Below, piece by piece: positions 44,801 to 56,871 of a DNA stretch of 64,000 bases (position 1 is the stretch's first letter; every line of letters starts with the position of its first letter). The translations under genes and the position numbers were made by a program. The DNA is from Icerya purchasi (Eukaryota; Arthropoda; Insecta; Hemiptera; Monophlebidae), in NCBI GenBank assembly GCA_039619475.1, contig CM077115.1:152123774-152187773 (forward strand), written 5' to 3'. The notes beneath the pieces are model-generated. The model ran no database searches. It saw only the letters and a program-made list of their open reading frames with translations, and was not told the origin of the DNA.

Positions 44801-45959
44801 CCATTGTTGTTTGGTCGCATAACAATCTACATGTGTTTCGCCGCTTGGCCAATGGACCCATTTTTTTGTTTTGCGATATAATTATATTAAATATACTGAT
44901 GAAGAAAATAATCGTTTTTTTGTGACTAATTGTTATCCGTTATTGTCTTGCAGAGAATGGTAATGAAACCCGTGCTCCACGATTTTATTGTGTACTTCGT
45001 GAATTGTCGATCCAAGTTGCAAATATGAGCAGAGGTGCCTCGGAATTTTTCTACGCATGCGGTGGTCGGCGGGTGATTGCATTTAGATAATTTTTGATGC
45101 GATATTTTTTTTTTTTCTTTTCTTTATCGACCCTAAAAAAGAGAAGGTTACTTTGATTATATTTGTTCATGCATTACTTTCGTCCGTATGAACCGGTTTT
45201 TTGTTAATTCCTTGTTCGTAGGAAAGTGCACCACCAGAGTCAGTGGTGGTACCGTGTGAGTACATGAATATCGGCGAACACAGATACTAGGTAATCATTA
45301 AACAGTAAACGTTAAAAAAAAGCTAGTCTCGGTGCTTTTAGAGAAGTTTTCAATAGTATAACAAAATTGCCATTTGAAGTACCATCACTTTATCGTGGAA
45401 ACGCAGGCTGGAAAAAAAAACTAATTTTTAAAAAAGCAAGAAACTAAAATATTATCAGCGCTAATTATCACGGTAAATGTAGATTCGGATAAAGAAAATT
45501 AAAACCGCCATACAGCCCCATATTTGCAAGCTCGTAACTGACGGAAATAATACACGTATCTTAATATTATATCGCGTACAACTTTTTTGACTACGTTGAC
45601 TGACTCTCCTCGATGATAGATATTGTCTATTAGGAATTGTACGGTCAATATGGCGATCCCATGTATAGAGGTATACAGATGAGTATCGGTGAGTAGCAGC
45701 CATTAAAATAAACGTTAAAAAAACGAGTCCCTTAGAGGTGTGTACTTTTATTAATTAATATAACCGGATAAAAATTAGCCGAAAAATTTTCATTAGAATA
45801 CACTTAAAATTTTAAAATGAATTTGAAACTCTTTATAGCACCGCGATTTACAAGCTCATAACTGACGGAATTTGAACACTATATATTATTAAGACTCTAT
45901 GCAGCATCAAAAGTATTTAGTTTGGTCCATCTGCCCCTCAAAAATGTTAATAATTTTTT
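44801..45959. other. Repeat-derived sequence
   Basis: 45130-45320 shares scattered blocks (GTACCGTGTGAGTAC.TGA..ATCGG) with 59355-59545 and weakly with 60685-60860, pointing to a dispersed ~200-bp family. No gene found. Confidence 0.4.
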
Positions 45960-46270
45960 TTTTTTGTGAAATTTATTTTAAAAATTGAATAAAAAAATGC
46001 ACTAAAAAGAAAAAAATAATTGCTCGATTACTTAGAGGGATTACGATTATTTTTAAACAACATTAATACTTATTAGGATCAAGCCAAATTCAAATTGCAA
46101 TAATAATTAATTGTAATAATATGGCTTTTCAACTGTTCCAATGTTCGATTGTAGTGTACTGGGAAATTAAATCATAATATCCTCCTCTTCAACTTTCTAA
46201 TCGAGTGTAATTATTTTTTGACCTTTTAGTGCATTTTTATTAAATTTTTAGAGTAAACCTTCAAGCAGTA
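45960..46270. mobile_element. Palindromic MITE-like element, copy 2 (diverged)
   Basis: It starts with ATGCACTAAAAAGAAAAAAA and ends near TTTTTGACCTTTTAGTGCAT, the outer blocks of the copy at 43541. The inner arms are too diverged to pair fully. Confidence 0.5.
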
Positions 46271-46619
46271 TCGGTATTCTTTTTCAAAAACTATTTTTTT
46301 ATTAATAGACACTCGTGCGACTATTTTCGTGTTGGTAAATATATGTCTGAGCGGACTAGGACACATATGGAATATCGATTTTTGTAAATTTTTTCCAAGT
46401 CGTGATTTCTTACATATCGAAATGTTTATACATGTTGTTTTTAGATGCTACACCGTTTTTCCACGTAATTAGATCTCCGTCGATGACAGCAGTAGTAAGT
46501 GCAAAAATATTATTAAAAGTGTTTTTCATTCGATCAGAAGTAATTTCCATGCGTGCGATGTCGGCTTTATATTTGTTTTTCGTTTTTAGCATTTGTTATG
46601 TTTTTTTCTTACAGTAAAT

Positions 46620-47329
46620 TATTACCATTACGGAGAGCGGTAATTATATGGCAAACTGCTGTCGGATCACCGCCAGACGCAGACGAAACGAGCCTAACTG
46701 AGCAGCAGTCGTAGAATGCGTTATTTACGAAGTGAAATGACCTTTTAAATTCGAATAGGTCGACCCGTTCGAAGTATTTAAAATCCAATCAGGGTTTTCG
46801 AAAGCTGCGCTTTGATTGGCTCGCGTTGGTATCATTTGGAAGCGAAGGCGTGGCTTACTGGTTGCTTAGTTGGGCTATACCCTTCTCGACGCTCCCGGTA
46901 CAGCGTCATGTTAGATCTGCGCGGGTTCGCTCATCTTCGGGTATGCACTACCGAGCTACACAACACCGGTTCTGTCGTGAAATTCTTTCGCCGGAACTTT
47001 TTGCGAATTACGCATACCCGTGTTCGCAGCTAAAGAGGACACACAGGATCGTGATGCTGTTTCGCGCGTTTTTTCCACCCGAGTGACGATAAACTTTAGA
47101 TTTCGCATTTTGTTTTCGATTTCGTTTATTCGGTTTCTTGTTTGTTTTTCCGTATTGCCTTGTCTCACCCGGATTGTTGATTATGACCAACGATTCATTC
47201 GACAGTGGTCTGCGCGGCGTTTACTATTAGAGAAGCCTTCCGCCGGGGGAAATTAAAGAAAAAACAAAAAAACCCATCAGAAACCAAAGTTATTAATCCG
47301 GTTTTCGTGTTTCGCTATCTTCTAGGCCG
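46620..47329 (+). promoter_or_regulatory. cad: Presumed promoter and 5'UTR of caudal
   Basis: This stretch is clearly more GC-rich than the surroundings and free of recognised transposons. It contains CCAAT at 46795-46799 and its complement ATTGG at 46815-46819, a pair of divergent CCAAT boxes 15 bases apart. TTATTTACGAAG (46721) resembles the Caudal-type TTTAC/TTTAT site. I see no convincing TATA box and cannot place the start site. Several short upstream ATGs with stops occur before the cad start. Confidence 0.45.
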
Positions 47330-48128
47330 ATGATTACCTTCAACAATAACTACAATTGTCTGAGCGGCGCCGTTGTCGGCAATCACCACCACCACAACAT
47401 CGAATCGAGCATTATGGACATCGACCAGGGATTGGACTATAGGCACCACGGAATGTTCGCCGGTTCAAGGAACGGGCAAATGTCGCCCACGTCGATGTCA
47501 CCGACCGGCGCAGGAGGACAGTTCGTGTCCTCGGCCGGTGGTGCGAATTGGTTCTCTTCGAACGGGTACGGTCAGTCCGCGACGGCGCACCACAATTATC
47601 ATCACGGCCACCATCACTATCACCATGTACCTTCATTTCAGCAGCATCAGCAAGTCCTGTCCATGATGCAGCATCAGGAAAATCCTGCGACTGATAGTCC
47701 GCAGGATCAGTTGCCGATAATGATCGCTACGACGTTATCGAGCGCGGCCAACGGCGATAACGACAGCAACAACCGCAGCGTCCCCTCGAATGTCCCGAAC
47801 GCGTGGCCCCAACACCATAATAACAGCCAGCATTCGTCCGGAGGCGGCTCCGCTTATCAAAATTTCGACTGGATTCCGCAATTGTCCTCGTCGAACGGCT
47901 GTGCAGCCGGCTCTTCGCTGTCCACGGCCGCTGCGGCCGCAGCTCTTGCCGGCCACTGTCAAATGCATCACGCCTCGTCCGAATATTCGCACGACGATAG
48001 CGACGTCTGCCCTAGTCCGATTTCGAACAGAACAATTTCGCCGTCCTACCTTCAGCAACCGATCGTCAGGAGTAAAAGTCCGTACGAGTGGATGAAGAAA
48101 ATCTCATTCAGAAATGAGCCCGGTTCCG
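47330..48128 (+). CDS. cad: Caudal homeobox protein, first coding exon
   Basis: Caudal (Cdx) is a homeodomain transcription factor for posterior patterning and gut identity. This exon encodes 266 residues plus one base of the next codon, ending at a GTAAGT donor (48129). The N-terminal region is low-complexity: His-rich (NHHHHN; HHNYHHGHHHYHHV at about 87-100), Gln-rich (FQQHQQVLSMMQHQ, about 104-117), Ser/Gly-rich, and an Ala run (AAAAAALAG). Near the end is SPYEWMKKISF, the hexapeptide with YxWM that binds Exd/Pbx and lies upstream of the homeodomain in Caudal. MQHQENPATDSP and NWFSSNGYG resemble insect Caudal blocks. The start is the first ATG of this frame, after an in-frame upstream stop. 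The homeodomain must lie in a later exon. Confidence 0.85.
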
Positions 48129-48798
48129 GTAAGTAGAAGACTGTATTTCGCGATATTTCTTCTTTTAGTCCATTGTTATAGTCGGAGTATTCTTGAACGA
48201 GTTTTTTTTTTTTTTATTCCCGATAGTTCTCACGTAGTTTATATATAGTTCTATTTAGAGATCCCCCAACGACTCCTTTTTACAATTCTATATCTGCTCA
48301 TCTACGAAACTCCTCCTACACGCTATCATCATCGCAAATGTTCACATTACAACGTCCAGGAATGTTTTTAATGCGAACAGAGTTTCTCCCTGTCACCGGG
48401 GACTTATTTTTATCCACTAAACATTCTGATAAAAGCAAAAACACACAAAAAAAAAAAAAAAAAAACGGCGGCGCTCGGTAAAAAGATTTAAAAGCAAGAG
48501 AGAAGAAGATAGCAGTGACAAGTTCAAAAGGGCTTTTATTTTCTTTCGGATTCGTCAATAAGCAATTAGGAAGGTAAAGAGAGTAACATTCTAATCCGAC
48601 TAGATATCGTTAATAAGAATAAACAAATAGGCTTATGAACGAATCGCGATAGTTTACCAAACTTTACCAATTGTTCTTTTTTTAAAAAACACCCGATCAA
48701 AACTGTGATTAAGCGTAACGGTATTGAAATGAAATTATTAAACAATTCCACGCGAGAGCCAATAAGATTGATCCTGTGGGATTGACGTTTAGTTAAAT

Positions 48799-48858
48799 TA
48801 AATCCGTTATCAAAAATTGAAGTATTATATATTCATTTAATTTTTGATAACGGATTTA
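48799..48858. repeat. Perfect 20-bp stem hairpin
   Basis: TAAATCCGTTATCAAAAATT (48799-48818) is followed after 20 bases by its exact reverse complement (48839-48858). Size and shape would suit a small structured RNA or a tiny palindromic element. No second copy was noticed in the window. Confidence 0.85.
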
Positions 48859-51800
48859 CCTAAAATCGAATAGTTCATTTATTTTTTCCGAAGAACACGG
48901 ATAATAATTAGGAAACCAAATATGGTGTAAAATATCTAGAGGGTCGCTGTTTTGTAGAGAAATAAAAGAATGTTTAAAATGCCCTTGTTTTATGTTGTTT
49001 TTTTTTTTGGGAAGGGGCTCGGTTAAGAGCGAAGAGAGGGATTTATTTGTATTTTCGATATTGGGGACCGGGTTCGTGCAGAACGCGTATACAGTAAACT
49101 CTCAGAGTGTGTAGCAAAATTTTAAATCGTATTATCAAAAATAAAGAGAGTGAAATTCTGCAATAGGCTTCACAGATGTAGATATGCGCTTATGTTAATA
49201 TAGAGAGCCCCCTTGTTTAATGACAATAAGACAAGCACATATTTATGGGATTATGAAGTTTGAAAAATTTCGGTTTCATTTATTTTTTGTCCGCATTATA
49301 ATACATATATTTCTGATTTTCGTTTGCCTATCTTTTCATTGTCAATACGGAAATGGGGACCGTGCTTTTATTAACATTAAATATTTTTCGTTATTATGTT
49401 ATACAAAGTAAAATTAACAAAATTTTATACGGAAATTTATTCTTCTAATTTGCAATGCAACTGCTTGTTTTTTGTTTTTTTTTTGAATTTTTCGAAAATC
49501 GATTTAATATTACATTTTGTACATGACTACTTAAGTGTTGTCGTCCAATGACACATATTATCGCTGTTAATCACCAGCCGAGGTAAAGCGTTTATTCCTA
49601 GAAGTTTGATAAAACCAAACACCTCGTGTATTTCGGTGTTTTTTTCATTTAAAATATTATAAAATTTGAATATTTTTGTTTTTACGTTATATTATTGATA
49701 TTTCTCTAATTTACGTTCCCTATTTATTTCCTTCCACTTATTCGTTAGTTCAACTTATAGATAACTAAAAGAACGCGGAAAGATGTATTGAATTTTCCTA
49801 TAATAAAAATCACTTTCAGTACTCCGGAATAAAATTTGATAGTATACAAATCTTTAATTAAATATCGAATAACAATTTCATTCATTACACTAATACACTC
49901 GTATTTAAAGGTAAACTATTAATACAAATAATTTTTTTTATAATAATTGAAAGAAATATAGAACTATGCCACGATGGTGAATCAACGAAATTCGATAATA
50001 TATTTTTGCATGATTTAAACATTGATTTACATATTCGCCTTTTTTTTTTTTTTTCACTCACAGCTTTTGATGAAATTGGTTTTGAAAAAGGTTCAAAAGC
50101 GAAATGTATTTTTTTTTTCCTCAAGTTCCCTTTTAATATACTCTAAAAAGTACCCCATCATGATTTTACTCGGCAGTACTATTCGAAAATCTAGGACTTG
50201 TTTATTTCTTCGAATCAGTTTTTATGCTCGTGGGTTTTTTTCAAAGTTTTTATTATATCGATTTATTTACGAATTTATCGAAAAATTCAGATTTTTTTGG
50301 GGTCTTCCTGTTCCGTATTGAAGATTCCTCCTTTGTCCTTTCCTTTCCACCGACAGATATAATTCCTGTACTTCAATCTTTCCTAAGCTCTATTTCTAAT
50401 GGTCTCTCTATTTAACTCTTTCCATAATTTCTGTAGTTGTGGGGTTAAAGCCGCTGACGCGCCCAAAAGATAATATATAAAATAATATTATTATTTTATA
50501 TTTAAAAAAAAAGGATTTTTTTTTAAATTCATAATTTTAAATAATTCTTTATTTCATTTATTTCTTCTCAACAGCAAAGTGTCGCTAAATTTTTATGTAC
50601 AAGCTTCACCGTAACTTCTTTATGTACTCCGCAACTCGCGCGATCTTTGCGCACTGCGGTTAAATTAATTAGGTTATAAATTTAGTTTTAATTTGCTTGC
50701 TTGTAAATAAATCTTGATTTTATTGCAATTACACTGTTTGCATCTTCATCTTCCGATCGATTTGGCATCGTTGTAAAAAGATTATAGTCAAATGTGGTGT
50801 TTTATAAAGGATAAAAAACGAGTTTCGATATAACAAGATATTCGAAAAGCACGAAAAAAAATTTTTTTTTCGTAAGATGGGCTATTCAGTGTTCACATGG
50901 TTTGTAATGTTACTCTCATTTCATATGCATACCGGACAAAAATTCCGTGATAGATTTGAAAGAATCTTTCGCCGGTCTTAAGTTTTTTGCTGTTAATCAG
51001 GGAAGCACTTGTACGTGCGCTAAGTGATTTTATTTTTAAGTTTCGGTTGGTGCAATAATTAACCGTTGTGAGTGAAAATCGGATTGTACTGAAGTGTGCT
51101 GGCAATAAAACCTCTCAATGTTAGCTGATACACAAGTACCATTCAGCGAAAATGTTTTTTCGCCGAGTTTTCCTAGAAATATCGTTAAATGTACTATTTT
51201 GTCAGTTGGAAAAATGTGAAAGGCCTACAAACTAGAAATAAAATAAGCTAACAAAGAGTTTCGTAAGAAGATTATCATCTATTATCCTCAAAATAATATT
51301 TCGAAAATCGTTTTTTTTTCTTCGTATTTTTTGTGGATTTCATTTCGTTGTATTTTTATATTTTCTGCTATGTATATATATATATATATATATATATAAT
51401 AACAACCGAAGCCAGTGGCATCGACTAAGTGGGGCTGTGGCTGGGGACCCCTTGAAAATCGAAATAAAAAATACTTTTTTAAAATACGAAAGTATTATCG
51501 GTAAACACGTCATTACTGTAACCGAAATTCCTTGGCAAATAGTTCTTGACGATTTTTTTTTTTTTATCATTAGACTCTAGCAACACTTGCACCGAGGAGT
51601 ATTTCGTCAACATTTATATATGGGTTTCCTACTATAATGAATTTAACAGGTTTATACACTGCAACTACTTTCGTGACTTCGATACAAAACTTAATTGCGT
51701 GAAAGATATCTCTACTTGTTTATTAACAAAGTCTTCGTTTACTTAATCGATTCGTCATCAGAAATATAACTATTAACTATAATCTCTCTGAAACACGCAT

Positions 51801-54019
51801 TTCGCAAGATAAAATACACCGTTTAAATATGTACTCTAATTCGACCGTAAAAGTTTATATCCGAATCATCTGTATTATACACATTTAATTTTTTAAAGGA
51901 AAAATGATGATATTAATGAATTCATCATTCTTTTTCAAGTCATCAAATGTATATTAAAAAAAAAAAAAAACTGCAAAATTATCTCACATAAAATTCGGAA
52001 AATCATCGTCAGAGTATCCTTTTTTGCCTGCTCGTCTGGTCGTTTTTATTTCTTTCGATGAATTGGAACTATACAAATGTGTACAAGTGCTTCTACAAAA
52101 TGTGACTAGTATAAAATTTGTGAAAATGTTTTGAAATCTATAGTTATTAATTATAAAAATAATAATGAAAAAAACAATTGATAAATATCTTAATTTGTTT
52201 GAAAAAAAAAAAATCATGATAATAATAAAAGGGAAATGAAATGAACCGTTGTTTATATTTTCGATTTTTGTATTTTCAATTATCTCGGTTATGTAGGCTT
52301 TTTTAAATTACTCTTTCAGGGCCGACAATTAAAAAACGGAGAAGAAGAAACTGCACTATTATTTCTTCAATAAATATGCTTGTGCCACTTCGAGAAGTTA
52401 CCTCTTTGATATTTTCAAATGGTATCTTTCAAGTCGTACGTCACTTTCAATTATAAATTTTTGGCGCTTGTAAAATTGGCAATTTTTCCAATTTGGAAGG
52501 CGGTTTCCATACGTGCTGGTTTTAAAGTTTTTTTTTGTTGGTTTTTTGTTTTGTTTTTTTTTGTTTGATTTTTCGGCTTGGCCGTACGTGTTCATAGGCG
52601 GAGTGTTTCAGGCCGCGGCATGTCTTTTAGATTCCAATGACCCTAGAGTTGGTTTTTATCCGGCCGTAGAACATAGGCGACCTTTTCGAACGTATAAGCG
52701 GCTTAAAAGTTCCGATGCCGAAGAAGAATTGTAAATCAATCGAAAACCATTTGTAAAGACGACAATGTAACCTCAGTCAGGTCATCGGGGACTGCCCTTT
52801 TTTCTATCTTTTGCCGTCTCCGAGATCTTATTTTTCTGTATTTTTGCGGCGCTGTGTAGTGATTCAAGCGCGTTGATCACACAAAAGATTCACAACCTAA
52901 CAAGTTAATCCTATTGTGGCGGTATTTTTTTTTTTTTTCTCTTCACTTCTCTATTACAACTCACAGAGAACGTTTCGCTGTCTCTTACAAATTTCTTTAA
53001 TTGATGTTACGAAAATGCCTTCGTTCCTATCGGTGTTCTTATTGATGTTTCGTTGTCGCCTGATTCTGCATTTTGTGCATCTGCATCGACCCCACCAAAA
53101 AGAACCCGGCATCTGAGGTCAATGTTTGCCGCGGAAACAATAAGCGGTCATTTTCCCATTAATTCTAAACATTTTCCGTCCGGATTTTTCTTTAAGCGGC
53201 GAACTTTAAAGAGAATTTTATTGCTCGCCGACAAGGGTGAAGGTAACTTTTTTGTTTTAACTGCTTGGCCTAAAAGTTTTGCCCCGTTTTCTTGTACAAG
53301 TTGGTTGTTTCTTCTTTTTTCCCTTTTCTTCTTTCAAATATACCAAGTTGCTGAAATCTATCTTGAAAAATTTGCGGCCTTTTTTATCGTACCATTAGCC
53401 GAGCAACACCGCTGAATCAAAAAAAGGGGGAAAATGCGTCTTTCAAACGGATACAACTGTACACAGAGAATTTTTATATTTATTTAAATATTATTCCCGT
53501 TATTTTAGGCGTCATATGTTCTTTATAAACATAGAGAATCAAAAAAAACAAAAGAGCATCCCGACCGGGGCTTATTACAGCGCACTGAATTCAGTTTCAA
53601 AAACATTCAGTTAAAACGTATTGAGAGTTGCGTTAAAAAAAACAACTAGGAAAAGAAAGAAGAGCATCTATGGAGCCCCTCAACTTTATGTGACATTGCG
53701 TCAATATAATTAATATTAAATTTATTTGGAAGTTGTAAGAATCAAAAAAAATCTATCTACAGCTCCAACCACACAAGCGTATATAATTAAATAAATAAAA
53801 AAAATATTAATAATATGCCGATTAACAATATTAAAACATAAACGAAGTATTTAAACTGACTACGTCCGAAGTAAATACACCATTCTGAAAAAAGTAAAAT
53901 AGTTATTGACTATGTAAGTGATTTATCGGGATTATCATATGAATTATCATTGTTTTGAATGATTTATTAAATAAAGAATTTTTCAACATCCTGTTTGTTA
54001 ATTATAAAATATGATAATT

Positions 54020-54280
54020 TTTATTACAAATATAATTATAACAAACAAATTTAAAAATAAAAGGAAGCTTACTTAGAAACGTTTTCGGGCATCAAGGATA
54101 CAACACACTATAAGTGATCAGAAAATAATTCTAAATAGGGGAGTGCGATTTAGAATTTGTTTCTGATCACATATATTAAGTTGTGTTTTTAGCTGATGAT
54201 GGGTTATATCCGGAAAAGGTTTCTAAATAAGCTTCCTTTTATTTTTAAATTTGTTTGTTATAATTGTATTTGTAATAATT
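54020..54280. mobile_element. Palindromic MITE-like element
   Basis: The arms AATTATAACAAACAAATTTA then AAAATAAAAGGAAGCTTA (ending 54071) and the complement from about 54229 pair over more than 40 bases with few mismatches. The inner part has a second weaker pairing (AGTGATCAGAAA with TTTCTGATCAC). About 250 bp in total. Confidence 0.7.
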
Positions 54281-55984
54281 TAATAGATTTATTTATTTAT
54301 ATCACCATATTCATATAGTCAACAAACACATTTCAATTGGCCTAAATAATAATATTTCGGCATTTTAAGCATTTTTTTTATTTTTTATTTTTCATGTTTT
54401 AATTTATTCCATATTGTGAACTGGCGTGTTAATGTGAATTATTTTTTGACTTGTTCATGAAGTTACTAATGACTGCTCCAGAGAGCAGAAAGACTGCTCT
54501 TATAAATAACGGTAATAATTAACCAAGGGAAATAAAGAAGTTTAAATAGTTTGCATATATGTATATATTTTGAGTTAGGTTGGCGATAAATGTACCGAGA
54601 CCGAAGATGTGAAATTTTCGGGTTGCATTAGCGAACTGGCCAAGTCGCGTAAGCCATTGTGAGTATACCTTGGTTAGTGATAAAGGCGAGGAATGACTTT
54701 ACGGTATGTGACGAGTCTTGTAATTAAATATTAGTATGTAGCAAAAGGTATCGGCCATCTCGGCAGCCAATCACTCATTGATGGGAGATTTCGCGTTAAA
54801 GGCGATGCCGAGACAATTGCTCTGCTACGAAAATAATTGCATATAAACACATGCATCTTTCAATTTTTCCTCGTCGTCCGATTAACGCCCGTTTGTCGTA
54901 TTTTGGTCTCGCTCGCAAGTTGTACGAAAGAAATTTTGGTAGTCGTATTATTAAATATTCGCTCATTAAGTTTTATTAGAGGTATTAAAATATATCGTTT
55001 TTTATTATTTAATTTAATTTCGTTTCGTTCTTCCAGGTTTTCAGGCCAATCCTCATGGTAGACGTTCTTAGCGAGGTTCACAGTGGACCGCTCTGCGGGG
55101 GTTAGGAAAGGTTTCCCTTTCCTCTTTGGTTTTTGTATTTTTTTCATTTTATATTTTTTTAATTTTTATTTTGTAGTGTAAACGAAAATAGTTCAATGAG
55201 AAATATGTATATTTTTTTTACTTGCTCACGAACAAAGAGAATTCGGATCGGATTACTAACAAAAATAAAACATAAGTGAAGTCTAATCAAAAAAACTGTC
55301 TTTCTTACTATTTCTAAACTATCATTTTAGTTAGAATTTTATAATTTCGTTTTATTTTTCACCCCTAAATATAAGAAAAAAGTTTAATTAGAAATTGTAA
55401 TAATTATGTATTTTTAAAACATTTTTAAATTTCCAAAGAGGTCGCGCTATTTGATTTTCTTTATGAAGCGAGGTATTTCTGAAATCTACTGCCTACCGTA
55501 GAAGATATTACGTAATTATATAATTTCCCCCCCAAATGTCTCTCTGGATCCGCCCCTGTTATGAATAAAGTTTTCATTTTTATTTTAAAAAAAAACGATT
55601 ATTTTTTTGCAGAAAAATAAAACACTGTTATAATTAAAAAATTACACATATTTTTATTTATGTATAGGTATATAAAATTACTTATTTTACGTTTAATTTA
55701 TGTAGTATTCAGTTTGTAAGGATGAGGAAGTTGATCTTTTACAGAGAGTATAATTTTAATTTTATTAGTTATTCATACGTACGCAGTAGTTTATTTTTTT
55801 CTTCGAACGGGGGCCTTTCATTTAAGATTAGTCCCGGCTCCGTAAATCTTTAATCCGACCTTGATGTAATTATATTGATGTCCCGTGTAATTTGGGAAAT
55901 TGCACAATTTTTTAATCCGTTGTGTAAAGCGTAAATGAATATATTAACGAAACAAGGATATTATTCCTTCGTATATTCTTAATG

Positions 55985-56390
55985 CTTGACCGTGTACATG
56001 GCGGGGGGGGGTTTAATCCATTGTATTAGAACTGAATTAGTTATTATAAATACACCAAAATCTGAAAAGAATCGAAAATTTAAAATAAATATTAATGAGT
56101 TTTTAGGGTCTTCCATCGTTAAAAAAAAAAAAAAATATATATATATGCTCCATATTTTTGGGTACTTCATTAATATTTTATGCAAAATTTGTTAATACGA
56201 ATATAATCAGTAGCACATGTAATTTTTATGAATGTGTTTATATGGTAATTCATTCAGGTAAATTATTAATATATAAATCAAAATGATGGAAATTATTAAT
56301 GGCATGAATATTAGTGAAAAATGTATTGTTATTTATAAAATAAATATTCAATCCCCCCTACACCCTTTAATAATTCTGGGCACGGCTCTG
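55985..56390. repeat. Interspersed repeat, copy 2 (inverted relative to 27008-27440)
   Basis: It starts GACCGTGTACATGGCGGGGG and ends near TTCTGGGCACGGCTCTG. The interior is the reverse complement of 27008-27440, with blocks such as GGTACTTCATTAATATTTTA and AAAATGATGGAAATTATTAA. Confidence 0.65.
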
Positions 56391-56565
56391 TCCTAATGTA
56401 CAATAGATAAACATATTACTTTTTTATATCATGTTCGCGTTTTTACTGTGTTCATTTGTTTTATTTAGTAATGTATAAAACCATTGTAAATATCTAACAG
56501 TGTGTACCGATTACATATATGAAATTTTTGCTTTATTATAATATATATATATATATATGTATATG

Positions 56566-56871
56566 CAAGGGCGTCGCCAGCCGATGGGGCGGGGGGGGGG
56601 GCAAAATGAGTTGCCAGCCGCCAGGGGGGGGGCAAGATGATAGAAAAAGGATATGAGTTATAGAAAAAATAAAATTTATAAGTTGTAAATGCTTAATATT
56701 TTATTAAACAAGAATAAAATCTTAATTAAAACATAATTTTCGTGGGTTTCTGGCAAATTATTCATGATTACGCGCTTATGAATGCTCATTATAGCCAGTT
56801 GATTAAAAAGTTTCAAGGCTCTAGGGGGGGCTGCTGCCCCCCCCCCCTGCCCCCCGCTGGCGACGCCCATG
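56566..56871. mobile_element. hAT-like MITE
   Basis: Ends CAAGGGCGTCGCCAGC (56566) and GCTGGCGACGCCCATG (to 56871) are 13-bp perfect inverted repeats with a CA...TG border. Flanks TGTATATG and TGTATATA agree at 7 of 8 positions, an hAT-type 8-bp duplication. The subterminal regions are G-runs and C-runs. No coding capacity. Confidence 0.8.

Noticed and set aside
47412..48095. Long open frames overlapping caudal exon 1 in other frames and on the minus strand
   Set aside because: They are shadows of the GC-richer cad exon; only the frame starting at 47330 contains the YEWM hexapeptide and ends at a proper splice donor.
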